Source of the DNA: an uncultured Pseudothermotoga sp.
GTDB taxonomy: Bacteria > Thermotogota > Thermotogae > Thermotogales > DSM-5069
Length of the DNA stretch: 64,000 nucleotides
Assembly: GCA_937995655.1 (NCBI GenBank)
Contig: CALKJI010000005.1
Location: 310,001-374,000 of the forward strand
Reading direction: 5' to 3'
Part shown: piece after piece, positions 19,326 through 28,552 of the stretch
How positions within the stretch are numbered: position 1 is the stretch's first letter
Layout of the letters: every line of letters begins with the position of its first letter
Notes under the pieces: generated by a model
Database searches by the model: none
What the model saw: the letters and a program-made list of their open reading frames with translations, nothing else
What the model was told of the DNA's origin: nothing
Position numbers and translations under genes: made by a program

Positions 19326-19770
19326 TCTTTTTAAATCATTTCAGAATGCAGTTTTAGGTCTCATAGAAGCCTTAAAGCGTGAAAGAAATTTAAAAATACA
19401 TTTTGCCATAGGAATTTTGATCCTAATCAGTTCCTATTTTCTTGAGATTTCAAGTGGTGAAATGCTTTGGCTTACTTTTGCCGTTTTTTCCGTGATCGGT
19501 ATGGAACTGATCAATACTATGGTAGAGGGAATAATGAATGTGTACAACCAAGATCATGACCCACGTATTAAATTTGTCAAAGATGTTGCAGCTGGAGTCG
19601 TTTTGTGGTATTCTCTATTTGCAGTAGTAGTGGGTCTCATTGTTTTAGGAAGAGCCTTGTTTCATTGGGGAGCGAGTTTGGGTAGATTGTTTGCATTATT
19701 ATATGTTATTTTCTTTCCAGTGGTTGTTGTCTTCGGAGGGTTGACGAAGCGTGGCGGGCGCAAAGATTAA
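19252..19770 (+). CDS. dgkA: Diacylglycerol/undecaprenol kinase (DgkA family)
   Basis: This 172-residue membrane enzyme phosphorylates diacylglycerol or undecaprenol, recycling the lipid carrier of cell-wall synthesis. The family pattern is clear: RERNLKIHFAIG, then the catalytic GMELINTMVEGIMN and the lysine/aspartate segment KFVKDVAAGVVL. It has three DgkA-type helices, then about 50 residues with one more hydrophobic stretch (LLYVIFFPVVVVFGG), which is longer than the usual 120-130 residues. ATG 19252 follows GAGGCG but gives a 74-bp overlap with the upstream gene; TTG 19291 or 19312 are alternatives. Confidence 0.85.
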   Translation: MVTKPLTKNSKSRLSKRSGPLASNNLFKSFQNAVLGLIEALKRERNLKIHFAIGILILISSYFLEISSGEMLWLTFAVFSVIGMELINTMVEGIMNVYNQDHDPRIKFVKDVAAGVVLWYSLFAVVVGLIVLGRALFHWGASLGRLFALLYVIFFPVVVVFGGLTKRGGRKD

Positions 19771-20791
19771 TGTGGTTGTTGTAGATGATTCTGCCTTCAT
19801 GAGAATGGTCCTCAAAGACATCATAGATAGTCAGCCGGATATGCAAGTTGTCGGCATAGCAAAAGATGGTTTGGAAGCACTTGAGATTATACGGCAGAAA
19901 AAACCAGATGTTGTTACACTCGATGTAGAAATGCCCAAGATGAATGGCATAGAAACATTGAAGAACATCATGGCTAAATTCCCCACACGCGTCATAATGG
20001 TGAGTAGTCTAACTGAAGAAGGTGCAGACATTACAATCACAGCACTTTCCATAGGAGCTGTTGATTTTTTGACAAAGCCTTCTGGTTCCACTTCTATGAG
20101 TTTTAGAGAAGTTTCAGACGTGCTGATTCAAAAGATAAGGGCTGCCATTCATATAGATCCGACCAAATTACTCACCAAACCATCCCCATCTAGAGTCACG
20201 ATGAGCCCGAAAAGAATATCTGTCTTCGAAAAGGCAGTTGTCATAGGTGCATCGACAGGTGGACCCAGATCGTTGGACCAGGTCATCCCAGCGCTGCCAA
20301 AAGATTTTCCAGCGCCGATTTTTTTAGTTCAACACATGCCACCCATGTTTACAAAATCACTTGCGATGCGCCTGAACTCTCTTTCAAATCTTCAGGTTAA
20401 GGAAGCCGAGGACTCTGAAGTTGTTAAAAAAGGAGTTGTCTATGTAGCTCCAGGTGATTATCACATGGGAATCAGAGCCGAAGGTAATATGGTTAAAATC
20501 TTTTTGGATCAATCGGAAAAAATAAACAACGTCAGACCAGCTGTTGATTTCACTCTTATGAAAGTTGCAGAGATTTATAAAGCCAACACCGTGGGCGTTA
20601 TTCTGACAGGAATGGGTAAAGATGGTGCAAAGGGTGCTTTTAAGGTAAAATATTATTCTGGTAAGATAATAGCTGAGGATGAATCGACCTGTGTCGTGTA
20701 TGGTATGCCAAAGGCTATTGTAGAAGAAGGATATGCTGATTTTGTTCTACCTGCTCATAAGATACCAGAAAAGCTCGTAGAGATTATATAA
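19751..20791 (+). CDS. cheB: Chemotaxis protein-glutamate methylesterase
   Basis: CheB removes methyl groups from chemoreceptors when phosphorylated by CheA. The 346-residue protein has an N-terminal receiver domain (VVVDDSAFMRMVL; phospho-acceptor Asp in LDVEMPKMNG; conserved Lys in LTKPSGS) and a C-terminal esterase domain with the Ser/His/Asp triad in GASTGGPRSL, VQHMPPMF and LTGMGKDGA. GTG 19751 overlaps the dgkA end by 20 bases. No other chemotaxis gene is in the window. Confidence 0.95.
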   Translation: MAGAKINVVVVDDSAFMRMVLKDIIDSQPDMQVVGIAKDGLEALEIIRQKKPDVVTLDVEMPKMNGIETLKNIMAKFPTRVIMVSSLTEEGADITITALSIGAVDFLTKPSGSTSMSFREVSDVLIQKIRAAIHIDPTKLLTKPSPSRVTMSPKRISVFEKAVVIGASTGGPRSLDQVIPALPKDFPAPIFLVQHMPPMFTKSLAMRLNSLSNLQVKEAEDSEVVKKGVVYVAPGDYHMGIRAEGNMVKIFLDQSEKINNVRPAVDFTLMKVAEIYKANTVGVILTGMGKDGAKGAFKVKYYSGKIIAEDESTCVVYGMPKAIVEEGYADFVLPAHKIPEKLVEII

Positions 20792-20813
20792 GACAAAAAA
20801 AGGGGAGATGAGG

Positions 20814-21632
20814 GTGAAAAGACTGTTTATCTTGTTTTCTCTTTTGGTGTCCGTGGTGATTTTTGGGGGGTATCTGACTGTAAATTATGTGATTCAACCA
20901 GGTGATACTTTGTATGACATTGCCAAGAAATTCAAAATCTCTGCTTCAACTATCCTCGATTGGAACAATTTATCAAATCCACTGAAATTGAAAACAGGTC
21001 AACAGATCACAATTCCCCAACCAGAAGGCTATATTTATGCTGTGAAGCAGGGTGATAATCTCTACACAATCGCACGTATGTTCTTTACAACGGTCAGTGA
21101 TATCATGTTGGCGAATGAGTTGAGCTCTGATTTCATAAAACCGGGACAAAAACTGTTTATCCCTCGCAAGAGTATAGGTAAGGCCTTCAACACGGAAAAA
21201 GGTTATATATGGCCTGTCTACGGTGTAATTTCTTCTCCCTATGGTTGGCGGGTTCATCCTGTGAATAGACAAATGTCTTTTCATTCCGGGATAGACATAG
21301 CTGCACCTGAGGGAACACCTATTTTTTCATCTACTTCTGGCATAGTATCCTTTGCTGGAGAAAAATCTGGCTATGGTTTGATGGTTGAAGTAAAGTCGAA
21401 TAACAACGTGATTAGATATGGTCATCTTTCTAAGATAACTGTTTATGTTGGTCAGAATGTTGAGAGAGGAACTTTGATTGGCAGGGTGGGCAGTACGGGT
21501 GTGAGCACGGGACCTCATTTGCACTTCGAGGTACTTGTAAAAAATGAAACTGTTAACCCACTGGCTTTGTTGCCATCTTCAAACAAGGTCTATGTTCTAA
21601 AGGAAGGTATAGAAGCAGCGGGTGGAGAATAA
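20814..21632 (+). CDS. Exported LysM / M23 peptidoglycan metallopeptidase
   Basis: This 272-residue protein has a signal peptide (MKRLFILFSLLVSVVIFGG), two LysM peptidoglycan-binding domains (about 25-70 and 74-118) and an M23 (LytM/NlpD) domain. The M23 zinc residues are visible as HSGIDIAAPEG (HxxxD) and GPHLHFEV (HxH), so it is probably a catalytically competent cross-link hydrolase. GTG 20814 has GGGGAG six bases upstream; the ATG at 20808 is too near the ribosome site. The stop codon abuts that of the convergent hydrolase gene. Confidence 0.92.
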   Translation: MKRLFILFSLLVSVVIFGGYLTVNYVIQPGDTLYDIAKKFKISASTILDWNNLSNPLKLKTGQQITIPQPEGYIYAVKQGDNLYTIARMFFTTVSDIMLANELSSDFIKPGQKLFIPRKSIGKAFNTEKGYIWPVYGVISSPYGWRVHPVNRQMSFHSGIDIAAPEGTPIFSSTSGIVSFAGEKSGYGLMVEVKSNNNVIRYGHLSKITVYVGQNVERGTLIGRVGSTGVSTGPHLHFEVLVKNETVNPLALLPSSNKVYVLKEGIEAAGGE

Positions 21633-22385
21633 TCAGTGTTTGTTCAACCAGCCAATAAGATCATTCATGAAAATAGGAGCGTTTTTTTCGTCCTCGAATA
21701 ATTCGTGAAAGCCATCTTGGTATACTTTCAGTGTCTTGTCTGATGAGCCAATGGAATTAAAAAATTCTTTTGCACCATCAGCAAGAGTGATTTTGTCCTT
21801 TTCTCCGACCGCTACAAAACATGGAATAGTTATTTTTCTTGCTTCTCTTAAAGCAATCTTTGAATTTGTAAACATGTCGTGAGCAAGTCGAGCACTGATC
21901 TTTCTGTGAACTAGTGGGTCCTGAACATATCTTCTCACTGCCTCTTTATTCGGTGAAAGGTTATTTGGATCTATGCCGTTGTCAAAACACAGTTTTGGTG
22001 AGACCAATGAAAAGAAAGCGGCCGTGAGTCTCAACAAAAAGTTATCTTTGGAAAGTTTCAAGGCAGGTGAAGTGATTATCAATCCGCGCAATGTGTTATT
22101 GATTTGGGCATACCTTGCTGCGATTAAACCCCCGAGGCTGTGACCCATCAGAAATGAATTTGGATGAGAACTGGTCATTTTATCAAGAAAATAGAAAACA
22201 TCCTTAAAAGGTGCATGGCCTCTTTTGCCTGGTGTCTCACCGTGACCAGGCAAATCGAAGAGGACTAAACCATATCCCTCTTTTTGAAGTAATTCTGAGA
22301 GCCAAAGGTATCTTTTTGAATGTTCGCCTAGTCCATGGACAAGTATTACACAACCTTTCTTACCTTGAATTTCTTTTGTCCACAT
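21633..22385 (-). CDS. Alpha/beta hydrolase, monoacylglycerol-lipase-like
   Basis: This 250-residue alpha/beta-fold serine hydrolase shows VILVHGLGEHSKRY (oxyanion region), the nucleophile elbow GHSLGG, and the likely acid and base in VAVGEKDKI and DGFHELFED. These are typical of monoacylglycerol lipases and lysophospholipases. ATG 22385 follows GAGGAGGAG and overlaps the rnr end by 26 bases; the longer frame to 22445 lies inside rnr and has no ribosome site. It is the last gene of the long minus-strand run. Confidence 0.88.
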   Translation of the reverse strand: MWTKEIQGKKGCVILVHGLGEHSKRYLWLSELLQKEGYGLVLFDLPGHGETPGKRGHAPFKDVFYFLDKMTSSHPNSFLMGHSLGGLIAARYAQINNTLRGLIITSPALKLSKDNFLLRLTAAFFSLVSPKLCFDNGIDPNNLSPNKEAVRRYVQDPLVHRKISARLAHDMFTNSKIALREARKITIPCFVAVGEKDKITLADGAKEFFNSIGSSDKTLKVYQDGFHELFEDEKNAPIFMNDLIGWLNKH

Positions 22386-24516
22386 CTTTCTCCTCCTCGA
22401 ATAGCTCGAAATCAACCTCACCGGAAATCTTGTTGGCGTTGACAACCTTTGCTTTTAATAAATCACCGATCTTGAATATCCGTCCAGATCTCTCGCCAAT
22501 TAGGATATTCTTCTTCTCGTCATAATTATAGTAGTCATTCAAAGTTGATATATGAATTAGACCAGAGATCAATTTTTCTGGGATCTCGACGAACAAACCG
22601 AATCTTGTTACATTAGTAACTACCACATCGAATACTTTCCCCATATACCTACTTATGTACTCGACCTTCTTTATGCTAATCAAGTCCCATTCGGCTTCAT
22701 CTGCCACCCTCTCGCGCTTACTACAATGTTCTGCAATCTTTGGGAGCAGCTGAGAGTAGAGTTCTATCTGATTTGGTGTGAATTTTCCACCTTGCTCCAG
22801 ATACAATTTCAAGAGCCTGTGCACCACTAGATCGGGGTACCTTCTGATCGGCGATGTGAAGTGTGTATATGCGAAAGATGCCAAACCAAAATGTCCAACA
22901 TTAGAAGCAGAATAAATTGCACGTTTCATAGAACGAACGAGTAATTTTTCAACACTTGATCTGAGAGGATGATCTTTAACAGCTTCGAGTACTTTTTGAA
23001 GAACGCTTGAATGGACTGTTTTGGGAAATTTTATTTTCAATCCCAGCGCTTCCACATATTCTCTCAACTGAATCAGTATTTCAGGATCTGGTTGTTCATG
23101 TATTCTATACACAAAAGGTAACCCAGCGTTGTGAAAGACCTCCGCTACAGTTTCGTTAGCCTTTATCATAAATTCCTCTATCAAGACTTCTGCTTCCCCT
23201 CTCTTACGAGGTACTATGTCAACAACATGACCTTTTTCGTCTGTTACTACATCGATCTCTCCGCCTTCTACATCAAGAATTGCACCTCTGCGTCTCCTGT
23301 TTTCCCTAAGAATCTTGGCCAACTCGCGCATCGAATCGAGTGAATGGCATATTCTTTTTCCGATTTGTTTCTGAGCAGATGGATCACCTGAAAAATATTT
23401 ATTTACAATGGTATATGTTAGACGTTTTTTACTTCTTATCACACTTGGTGTTATCTCGTAGTCCAAAGTGTTGCCTTCTTTGTCTAAAATAATTTGGACT
23501 GTGAATGTCAATCTGTCTCTTCCCTCAACTAAACTGCACAGATTATTTGAAAGTTTAAACGGCAACATCGGTATGACTTTGTCCAGCAGGTAGACGCTCG
23601 TACCTCTTGAGAATGCTTCTTTGTCTATCGCGGAATTTTCTTTCACATAGTGGGAAACATCGGCAATATGTACTGACAGTTGATATTTGTTGTTGGAAAG
23701 CTTTCTTATTGAAACTGCATCATCAAAGTCTTTAGCATCTTCACCATCTATAGTGAAAACAATTTGACCGCTGAAATCTTTTCTACCCCTTTTTTCTTCA
23801 TCTAGTACCTGCTCTGGTAAATTTCTTGTCTCGTCTATGACTTCTTGAGGGAATTCTTCTACAAGTCCGTGTTTAGCTATCACGCTTGGAATATCAACTT
23901 TGGGATCATCTACATCACCAAGCACACTTACGATAGATGCTTCAGGGTATCGACCCTGTGATGGCCATTTTGTGATCTTAGCAATAACTTTCTGCCCCGG
24001 TTTTGCACCATTTATGTGCTCCAGTGGAACAAAAAAATCATAAACAATTTTTGAATCGTCCGGTATCACATAAGAGAGAGATCTCTTAAGCTGAAGAACG
24101 CCAACTACCTTATCTATGCGGTGTTCAACAACTTTCAACACCCGTCCAAGTGGTAAATTTCTCCATTTTCCTGTTATTTCAATTAGCACTTTATCATTGT
24201 GAATAGCGCCATTTGTGTTGTCGATGGGTACGGCTATCTCTTTACCATCTTCAATCACAACAAATGCCATATTGCCTCGGCGTGTGAATTCAATGGTACC
24301 TACAAACAAATCCTCGCCGATTTTGCGATATCTACCTCTTGCATCTCTGATTATTACTCCTTGTTTGATGAATTCATTCAGTATGGTCTTAGTTTGCTTT
24401 CTTTGTGTCTTACTCTTTATTCCGAGAACCTTTAGGAGTTGCTTGAATGTTAATTTTGCATTCTCAGCGAGGACTTGTTCAATCTTTGTTTTGAGGTCAA
24501 TGGAAGATTGTGACAC
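22360..24516 (-). CDS. rnr: Ribonuclease R
   Basis: This 718-residue processive 3'-5' exoribonuclease degrades structured RNA. The layout is an N-terminal winged-helix region (1-65), two cold-shock domains (about 70-230), the RNB catalytic domain with TIDGEDAKDFDDAVSI (metal-binding aspartates) and HFTSPIRRYPDLVVHR, and a C-terminal S1 domain (VTRFGLFVEIPEKLISGLIH). GTG 24516 overlaps the upstream GGDEF gene by 20 bases. It shares the run with nrnA, so RNA-decay enzymes are clustered. Confidence 0.96.
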   Translation of the reverse strand: MSQSSIDLKTKIEQVLAENAKLTFKQLLKVLGIKSKTQRKQTKTILNEFIKQGVIIRDARGRYRKIGEDLFVGTIEFTRRGNMAFVVIEDGKEIAVPIDNTNGAIHNDKVLIEITGKWRNLPLGRVLKVVEHRIDKVVGVLQLKRSLSYVIPDDSKIVYDFFVPLEHINGAKPGQKVIAKITKWPSQGRYPEASIVSVLGDVDDPKVDIPSVIAKHGLVEEFPQEVIDETRNLPEQVLDEEKRGRKDFSGQIVFTIDGEDAKDFDDAVSIRKLSNNKYQLSVHIADVSHYVKENSAIDKEAFSRGTSVYLLDKVIPMLPFKLSNNLCSLVEGRDRLTFTVQIILDKEGNTLDYEITPSVIRSKKRLTYTIVNKYFSGDPSAQKQIGKRICHSLDSMRELAKILRENRRRRGAILDVEGGEIDVVTDEKGHVVDIVPRKRGEAEVLIEEFMIKANETVAEVFHNAGLPFVYRIHEQPDPEILIQLREYVEALGLKIKFPKTVHSSVLQKVLEAVKDHPLRSSVEKLLVRSMKRAIYSASNVGHFGLASFAYTHFTSPIRRYPDLVVHRLLKLYLEQGGKFTPNQIELYSQLLPKIAEHCSKRERVADEAEWDLISIKKVEYISRYMGKVFDVVVTNVTRFGLFVEIPEKLISGLIHISTLNDYYNYDEKKNILIGERSGRIFKIGDLLKAKVVNANKISGEVDFELFEEEKDVDKRNSR

Positions 24517-27500
24517 AAGCTTTACCCCTTTCTTTTGACATATATGTAGCTTTATCAGCCAAGGCTATAAGATCCTCTGATTCAATCACTTCGTGCTCTG
24601 GGTAGCCACAAACGCCGAAACTCATTGTCACACGAAAATCAAATGGGTTTGTCTCTATGATCTTATGCAAGATCTTTTCGGCAACTTTGGCAGCACTGTC
24701 TTCTGTTGTGTTGGGAAGTATCAATATGAATTCTTCACCACCATACCTTCCCACTATGTCACTTGTTCTTGTAATGCTTCTGAAAACTGAAGCAATGAAT
24801 TTCAGAACTTCATCGCCAATCCTATGCCCAAAGGTATCATTTATTTTCTTGAAGTCGTCGATATCACACATCACTACTGAAAAATGCCCACCGTATCTTT
24901 TTACCCTCTCAAATTCTTCGTGTAATCGTGTTATAAAGTACCATCGTGTGTACAAACCCGTCAAAGGATCGGTGATGCTCCTATGATAGATTACGATGTT
25001 CTTGAGAGCGTACATGATCACTTCTTGTAAATCCAGGACCATTTTCGTGAGCTCGTAACCCGATGATTCATCAAGATGCAAAGCTTGATTAGCCACGTAC
25101 AGAACAACTTTGAAACCATCATATACCTCTATTTCGCTGCACATTTCAAATGGCGTATAAGAAACCTTCGTCTCTGTTGGCATTTGCTCGACATTGAAAC
25201 CAGCGTATTCCAGGATCTTGCCACGTGAGTCAAGCAACATCAATCCCACTGACGATACTGGTAAAAGATTCATTATTTTGGAGACGAGGAACTCCATGGT
25301 TGTATAGATTTCGTCTTGTGGATCTGTGACCTTGAGAACATCCAAAAGATGCTGGACAAAAACTGAGTTCTTGATGGTTTTCTCTATTTGTTCCTGTATC
25401 GATTTTAAAAATTGCTGTGAAGATTCTTCAATTCTTAATAGTGATTCATTAAAGATTCTGAACACACTTGTTTCTGGGGATAGATTCATCTTCTTCTCTA
25501 ACCAAACTGCTGCATTTGTAAGCGATTTGGTCCTATAAATTGAAATGGCTTTCTCTGCGTAGTTGATTGCCAACGGGATGGCACCGATCGCTTTATAGCC
25601 AATTGCAACTCCTTCATAGACCTGTGCAAGAGACAAGAAAGTCCCACTCTTTATAGCGTCTGTTTCAAGCTGCTTCGCAAACTTGAGAAAACCTTTCCTG
25701 TCGATCTTGATCAATCTTTCTGCGAATATCTGACATGCTTCTTCAGACCAGTATGGGGTATCTTTTCTGACAAACTTCTGCCAGGCATCTAAAAACTCCA
25801 TATCATTTTGAGCCAAAAACAAATCTCTGAAAGGTACAAAATTTGGGTTATTGATGGCAGGATTTTCAATATTTTCTGCTATTATTTGCCTTGCTCTTTC
25901 TATATCTGCTGACAGGGCATAGGCACAGGCCATTCCTCTGAGTGCCCTTTCTTCGATGCCAAGGTACCTTTCTATTGAAAGTTCACGATTATAGTCTTCC
26001 AATGCCTCGTCCAATTCACGATTATACATATGGAAATTTGCCTCTATGAAGTGACTGTATGCCTCAAGCTGGATATTCCCAGTTATGCTGGTGAGTTGCC
26101 TTAGTCTTGCAATATCTTGAAACATCTTATGGACATCGCCTCTATACAAACTGGTCCAAATCATGTTGGACAATCCAACCATTGCTAATCCGTCTGATCC
26201 TATTCTGTGGGCAATCTCCACGACACTTTCAAACAATCTCTTCGATTCTGAATCAGCAGCAAGCCTTGTGCCAAGTTCATTAAGAACTGCCGCTAGAACA
26301 TCCAGGAAACCTTCACTCTGTGCGATCTGTTTGGCTTGATTCAAAAGCTCTAAGTTGCTCATACTCGATCTTTGAGTATTTTGTGCCATTAGCAATAGTG
26401 TTAATGATCTTAATCTTCTGTGCAAACTCGTGTCTTTGAGCCTTGCAAGCAAGATTTCAACTTTGTTGAGTAATTTTTCAGGTAATCTTTCCCCTGAAAG
26501 TAGCATACGCTTCATTCTGCAACACAATTTCAGGAGCTTACTGTAATCTGTTTTTGATTCAAAGAGGTTCTCTTTTTCCATCTCTTTGGCAAGATTTGCC
26601 TTTGACGCGTATACTAAAGCGCTGTACCTAAGAAAATCATATTTCGTACTCAAAGCGAGTGCATATCTTTCCAAGGCATTGGAGTCTTGTTTGATTTGCA
26701 GTGCTCTAAGTTTCAAACTGTTTAATGCATAGCTTTCTCTACCTTCCAAAAGTTTCTCCACTTCTTCTAACAAAGATATAGCCACTGAGATATCATGGTA
26801 ACTTGCGAGTTCTTTCCTGGCAGTCAAAAGGTAGAGTGCAATTGCAGAGGTTTTTCTACCAAGCATCTGTAAATGCCAAGCTCTCTTTGCGGGGTCTTGA
26901 ATCTTACTTGCCAATCTATCGTGTAATTCTATTCTTTTCTGTGGTTCTATTTGCGAATAAAGAGATCGCCACGCATCGAAGATTATGAATCTATACTTTC
27001 CTTCTTCCCAATAAACCAATCCGTTGTCGATTAGCTGGGCCAGTTTTGCGTTGACCACAGAAATATCTAGCGAGCTAACCAAACTGAGATACTCGAGCTC
27101 TTTTAATCCAAATCTCTCCCCCAATATGGCTATGAGATGGGCACCCGAGTCAATCAGATTCCCCAGTGATAACTGCAGAATCTGTTTAAAATCTGTTCTC
27201 TTAAGTATCTCTTGGCTAACCATCAATCCATTTTTTTCGACCTTTAAGGCATTGTTTTTTACCAAAAGCCGGGCAAGTTCAACTACTTGTCCAGGCAAAC
27301 CATGACTAACAGTATGAATCCATCTGCCAAAATCTTCAACATCGTTCTTGCTGATCATGAACATTACCGATATCATTTCGATTGTTTTATCCAGGTTAAA
27401 AGGTTCGAGTTCAATGAGCAAGTCATAAGAAAGAGGAATATTTTTCTGGAATGACGCCAAGATGAAAGTGTGTCCGGCAGAATAACTGTAATTTTGGAGT

Positions 27501-28552
27501 TGTTCAACGGTTGCTTTGAGTGATAGATCCATTTCATGAACATCATCGACGATTATCACAACAGAGGTAAGATTATTTAGAATCTTTGCGACTCTGAGAA
27601 CGACCTCAGAGGAATTCATATGGCCAGACAGTGCAACTTTTTCGATCCATTCCTTGTCTTGTGCGTCCAAGTTGGAAAGTACTCTATCATCTACGAACTG
27701 AAGAATCCCAATAACGAAGTTTTGTAGATCTGTTGCCCATATCACTGGATAACCCTCATTCCTAAGTTGATCAGATATAGAACCCAGAAGAGTAGTTTTT
27801 CCGATTCTCTGAGGTCCATAGATGAAGATTGTTTTCATACCCCTTTGGTTGTTTTTCACAATCTCTAATATTTTGTTCTCTTCGGATCTATGGATTGTTG
27901 CTAGACGCAATCCCATTAAACCAGCTGATGATGCAGTTTCATTTAATAGATAAACAGCCGCAGGAAGATGAGTTTTTCTCTCCCTTGGATCTTCTTTGAT
28001 GAAGTTGGAAACCAGTTGCTTTATTTCGTGTGTATCGCTCAAGGAATCTATGAGTTTTCCAAATACATAAACAGTCGAGGCAACGGAGGCTGCATGACCT
28101 TTTTGGAATTCGAGTGCGACGAAAACATACTTGCCCTCTGGTAATCGGTCTGGGTTGACCCAACAAGGTGGGAGCATGAAGAAGTTCTCGGCTTTGAGAA
28201 AATCTTCAACTGAAATAACGGGTATGGCAATTCCTCTGTGTACAAGTTCTCTCAGTAAGTTTAGCAAAAAGAGCACAAAATTTCCTCTTTCTATCTTGTC
28301 CTCAACGTTAACTGGCTTGCCTTCAAGATACGGAAAGTAAATCCTCGGTACATCTCTCAAATCATATGTCTCAGGTACTAAGATCCCAGGATGTCTTATG
28401 CGAGCGAAGGAAGCCAACAATTTAGTCAGTTCTTGTCTTTTGCTGCCAATCGCCTCGGGTTTTATCACGCGCAATCTCATATAGACATTTTCATCGGCAA
28501 CTAAATGTTCATCACCAATATATGTTTCTCTGAGAAACTTGACTAACTTCAC
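24497..28552 (-). CDS. Giant signalling protein: kinase-like, STAND ATPase, TPR-like repeats, GAF, GGDEF
   Basis: This 1351-residue protein ends in a diguanylate cyclase. Residues 1-205 weakly resemble a protein kinase fold (ARIRHPGILVPETY, VYVFGKLIDSL, FIKEDPRERKT), but the catalytic Lys, HRD and DFG motifs are not seen, so it is at most a pseudokinase. A STAND/AAA-type ATPase follows, with Walker A GPQRIGKTT (246-254) and Walker B VVIIVDD (331-337). Helical TPR-like repeats fill about 560-1010, then a GAF-like sensor (about 1050-1175) and a GGDEF domain (1192-1351) with GGEEF at 1271-1275 and an inhibitory-site RTSD at 1262-1265. GTG 28552 overlaps the nrnA TGA (GTGA). The longer frame to 28699 lies inside nrnA. 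Confidence 0.85.
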   Translation of the reverse strand: MKLVKFLRETYIGDEHLVADENVYMRLRVIKPEAIGSKRQELTKLLASFARIRHPGILVPETYDLRDVPRIYFPYLEGKPVNVEDKIERGNFVLFLLNLLRELVHRGIAIPVISVEDFLKAENFFMLPPCWVNPDRLPEGKYVFVALEFQKGHAASVASTVYVFGKLIDSLSDTHEIKQLVSNFIKEDPRERKTHLPAAVYLLNETASSAGLMGLRLATIHRSEENKILEIVKNNQRGMKTIFIYGPQRIGKTTLLGSISDQLRNEGYPVIWATDLQNFVIGILQFVDDRVLSNLDAQDKEWIEKVALSGHMNSSEVVLRVAKILNNLTSVVIIVDDVHEMDLSLKATVEQLQNYSYSAGHTFILASFQKNIPLSYDLLIELEPFNLDKTIEMISVMFMISKNDVEDFGRWIHTVSHGLPGQVVELARLLVKNNALKVEKNGLMVSQEILKRTDFKQILQLSLGNLIDSGAHLIAILGERFGLKELEYLSLVSSLDISVVNAKLAQLIDNGLVYWEEGKYRFIIFDAWRSLYSQIEPQKRIELHDRLASKIQDPAKRAWHLQMLGRKTSAIALYLLTARKELASYHDISVAISLLEEVEKLLEGRESYALNSLKLRALQIKQDSNALERYALALSTKYDFLRYSALVYASKANLAKEMEKENLFESKTDYSKLLKLCCRMKRMLLSGERLPEKLLNKVEILLARLKDTSLHRRLRSLTLLLMAQNTQRSSMSNLELLNQAKQIAQSEGFLDVLAAVLNELGTRLAADSESKRLFESVVEIAHRIGSDGLAMVGLSNMIWTSLYRGDVHKMFQDIARLRQLTSITGNIQLEAYSHFIEANFHMYNRELDEALEDYNRELSIERYLGIEERALRGMACAYALSADIERARQIIAENIENPAINNPNFVPFRDLFLAQNDMEFLDAWQKFVRKDTPYWSEEACQIFAERLIKIDRKGFLKFAKQLETDAIKSGTFLSLAQVYEGVAIGYKAIGAIPLAINYAEKAISIYRTKSLTNAAVWLEKKMNLSPETSVFRIFNESLLRIEESSQQFLKSIQEQIEKTIKNSVFVQHLLDVLKVTDPQDEIYTTMEFLVSKIMNLLPVSSVGLMLLDSRGKILEYAGFNVEQMPTETKVSYTPFEMCSEIEVYDGFKVVLYVANQALHLDESSGYELTKMVLDLQEVIMYALKNIVIYHRSITDPLTGLYTRWYFITRLHEEFERVKRYGGHFSVVMCDIDDFKKINDTFGHRIGDEVLKFIASVFRSITRTSDIVGRYGGEEFILILPNTTEDSAAKVAEKILHKIIETNPFDFRVTMSFGVCGYPEHEVIESEDLIALADKATYMSKERGKACVTIFH

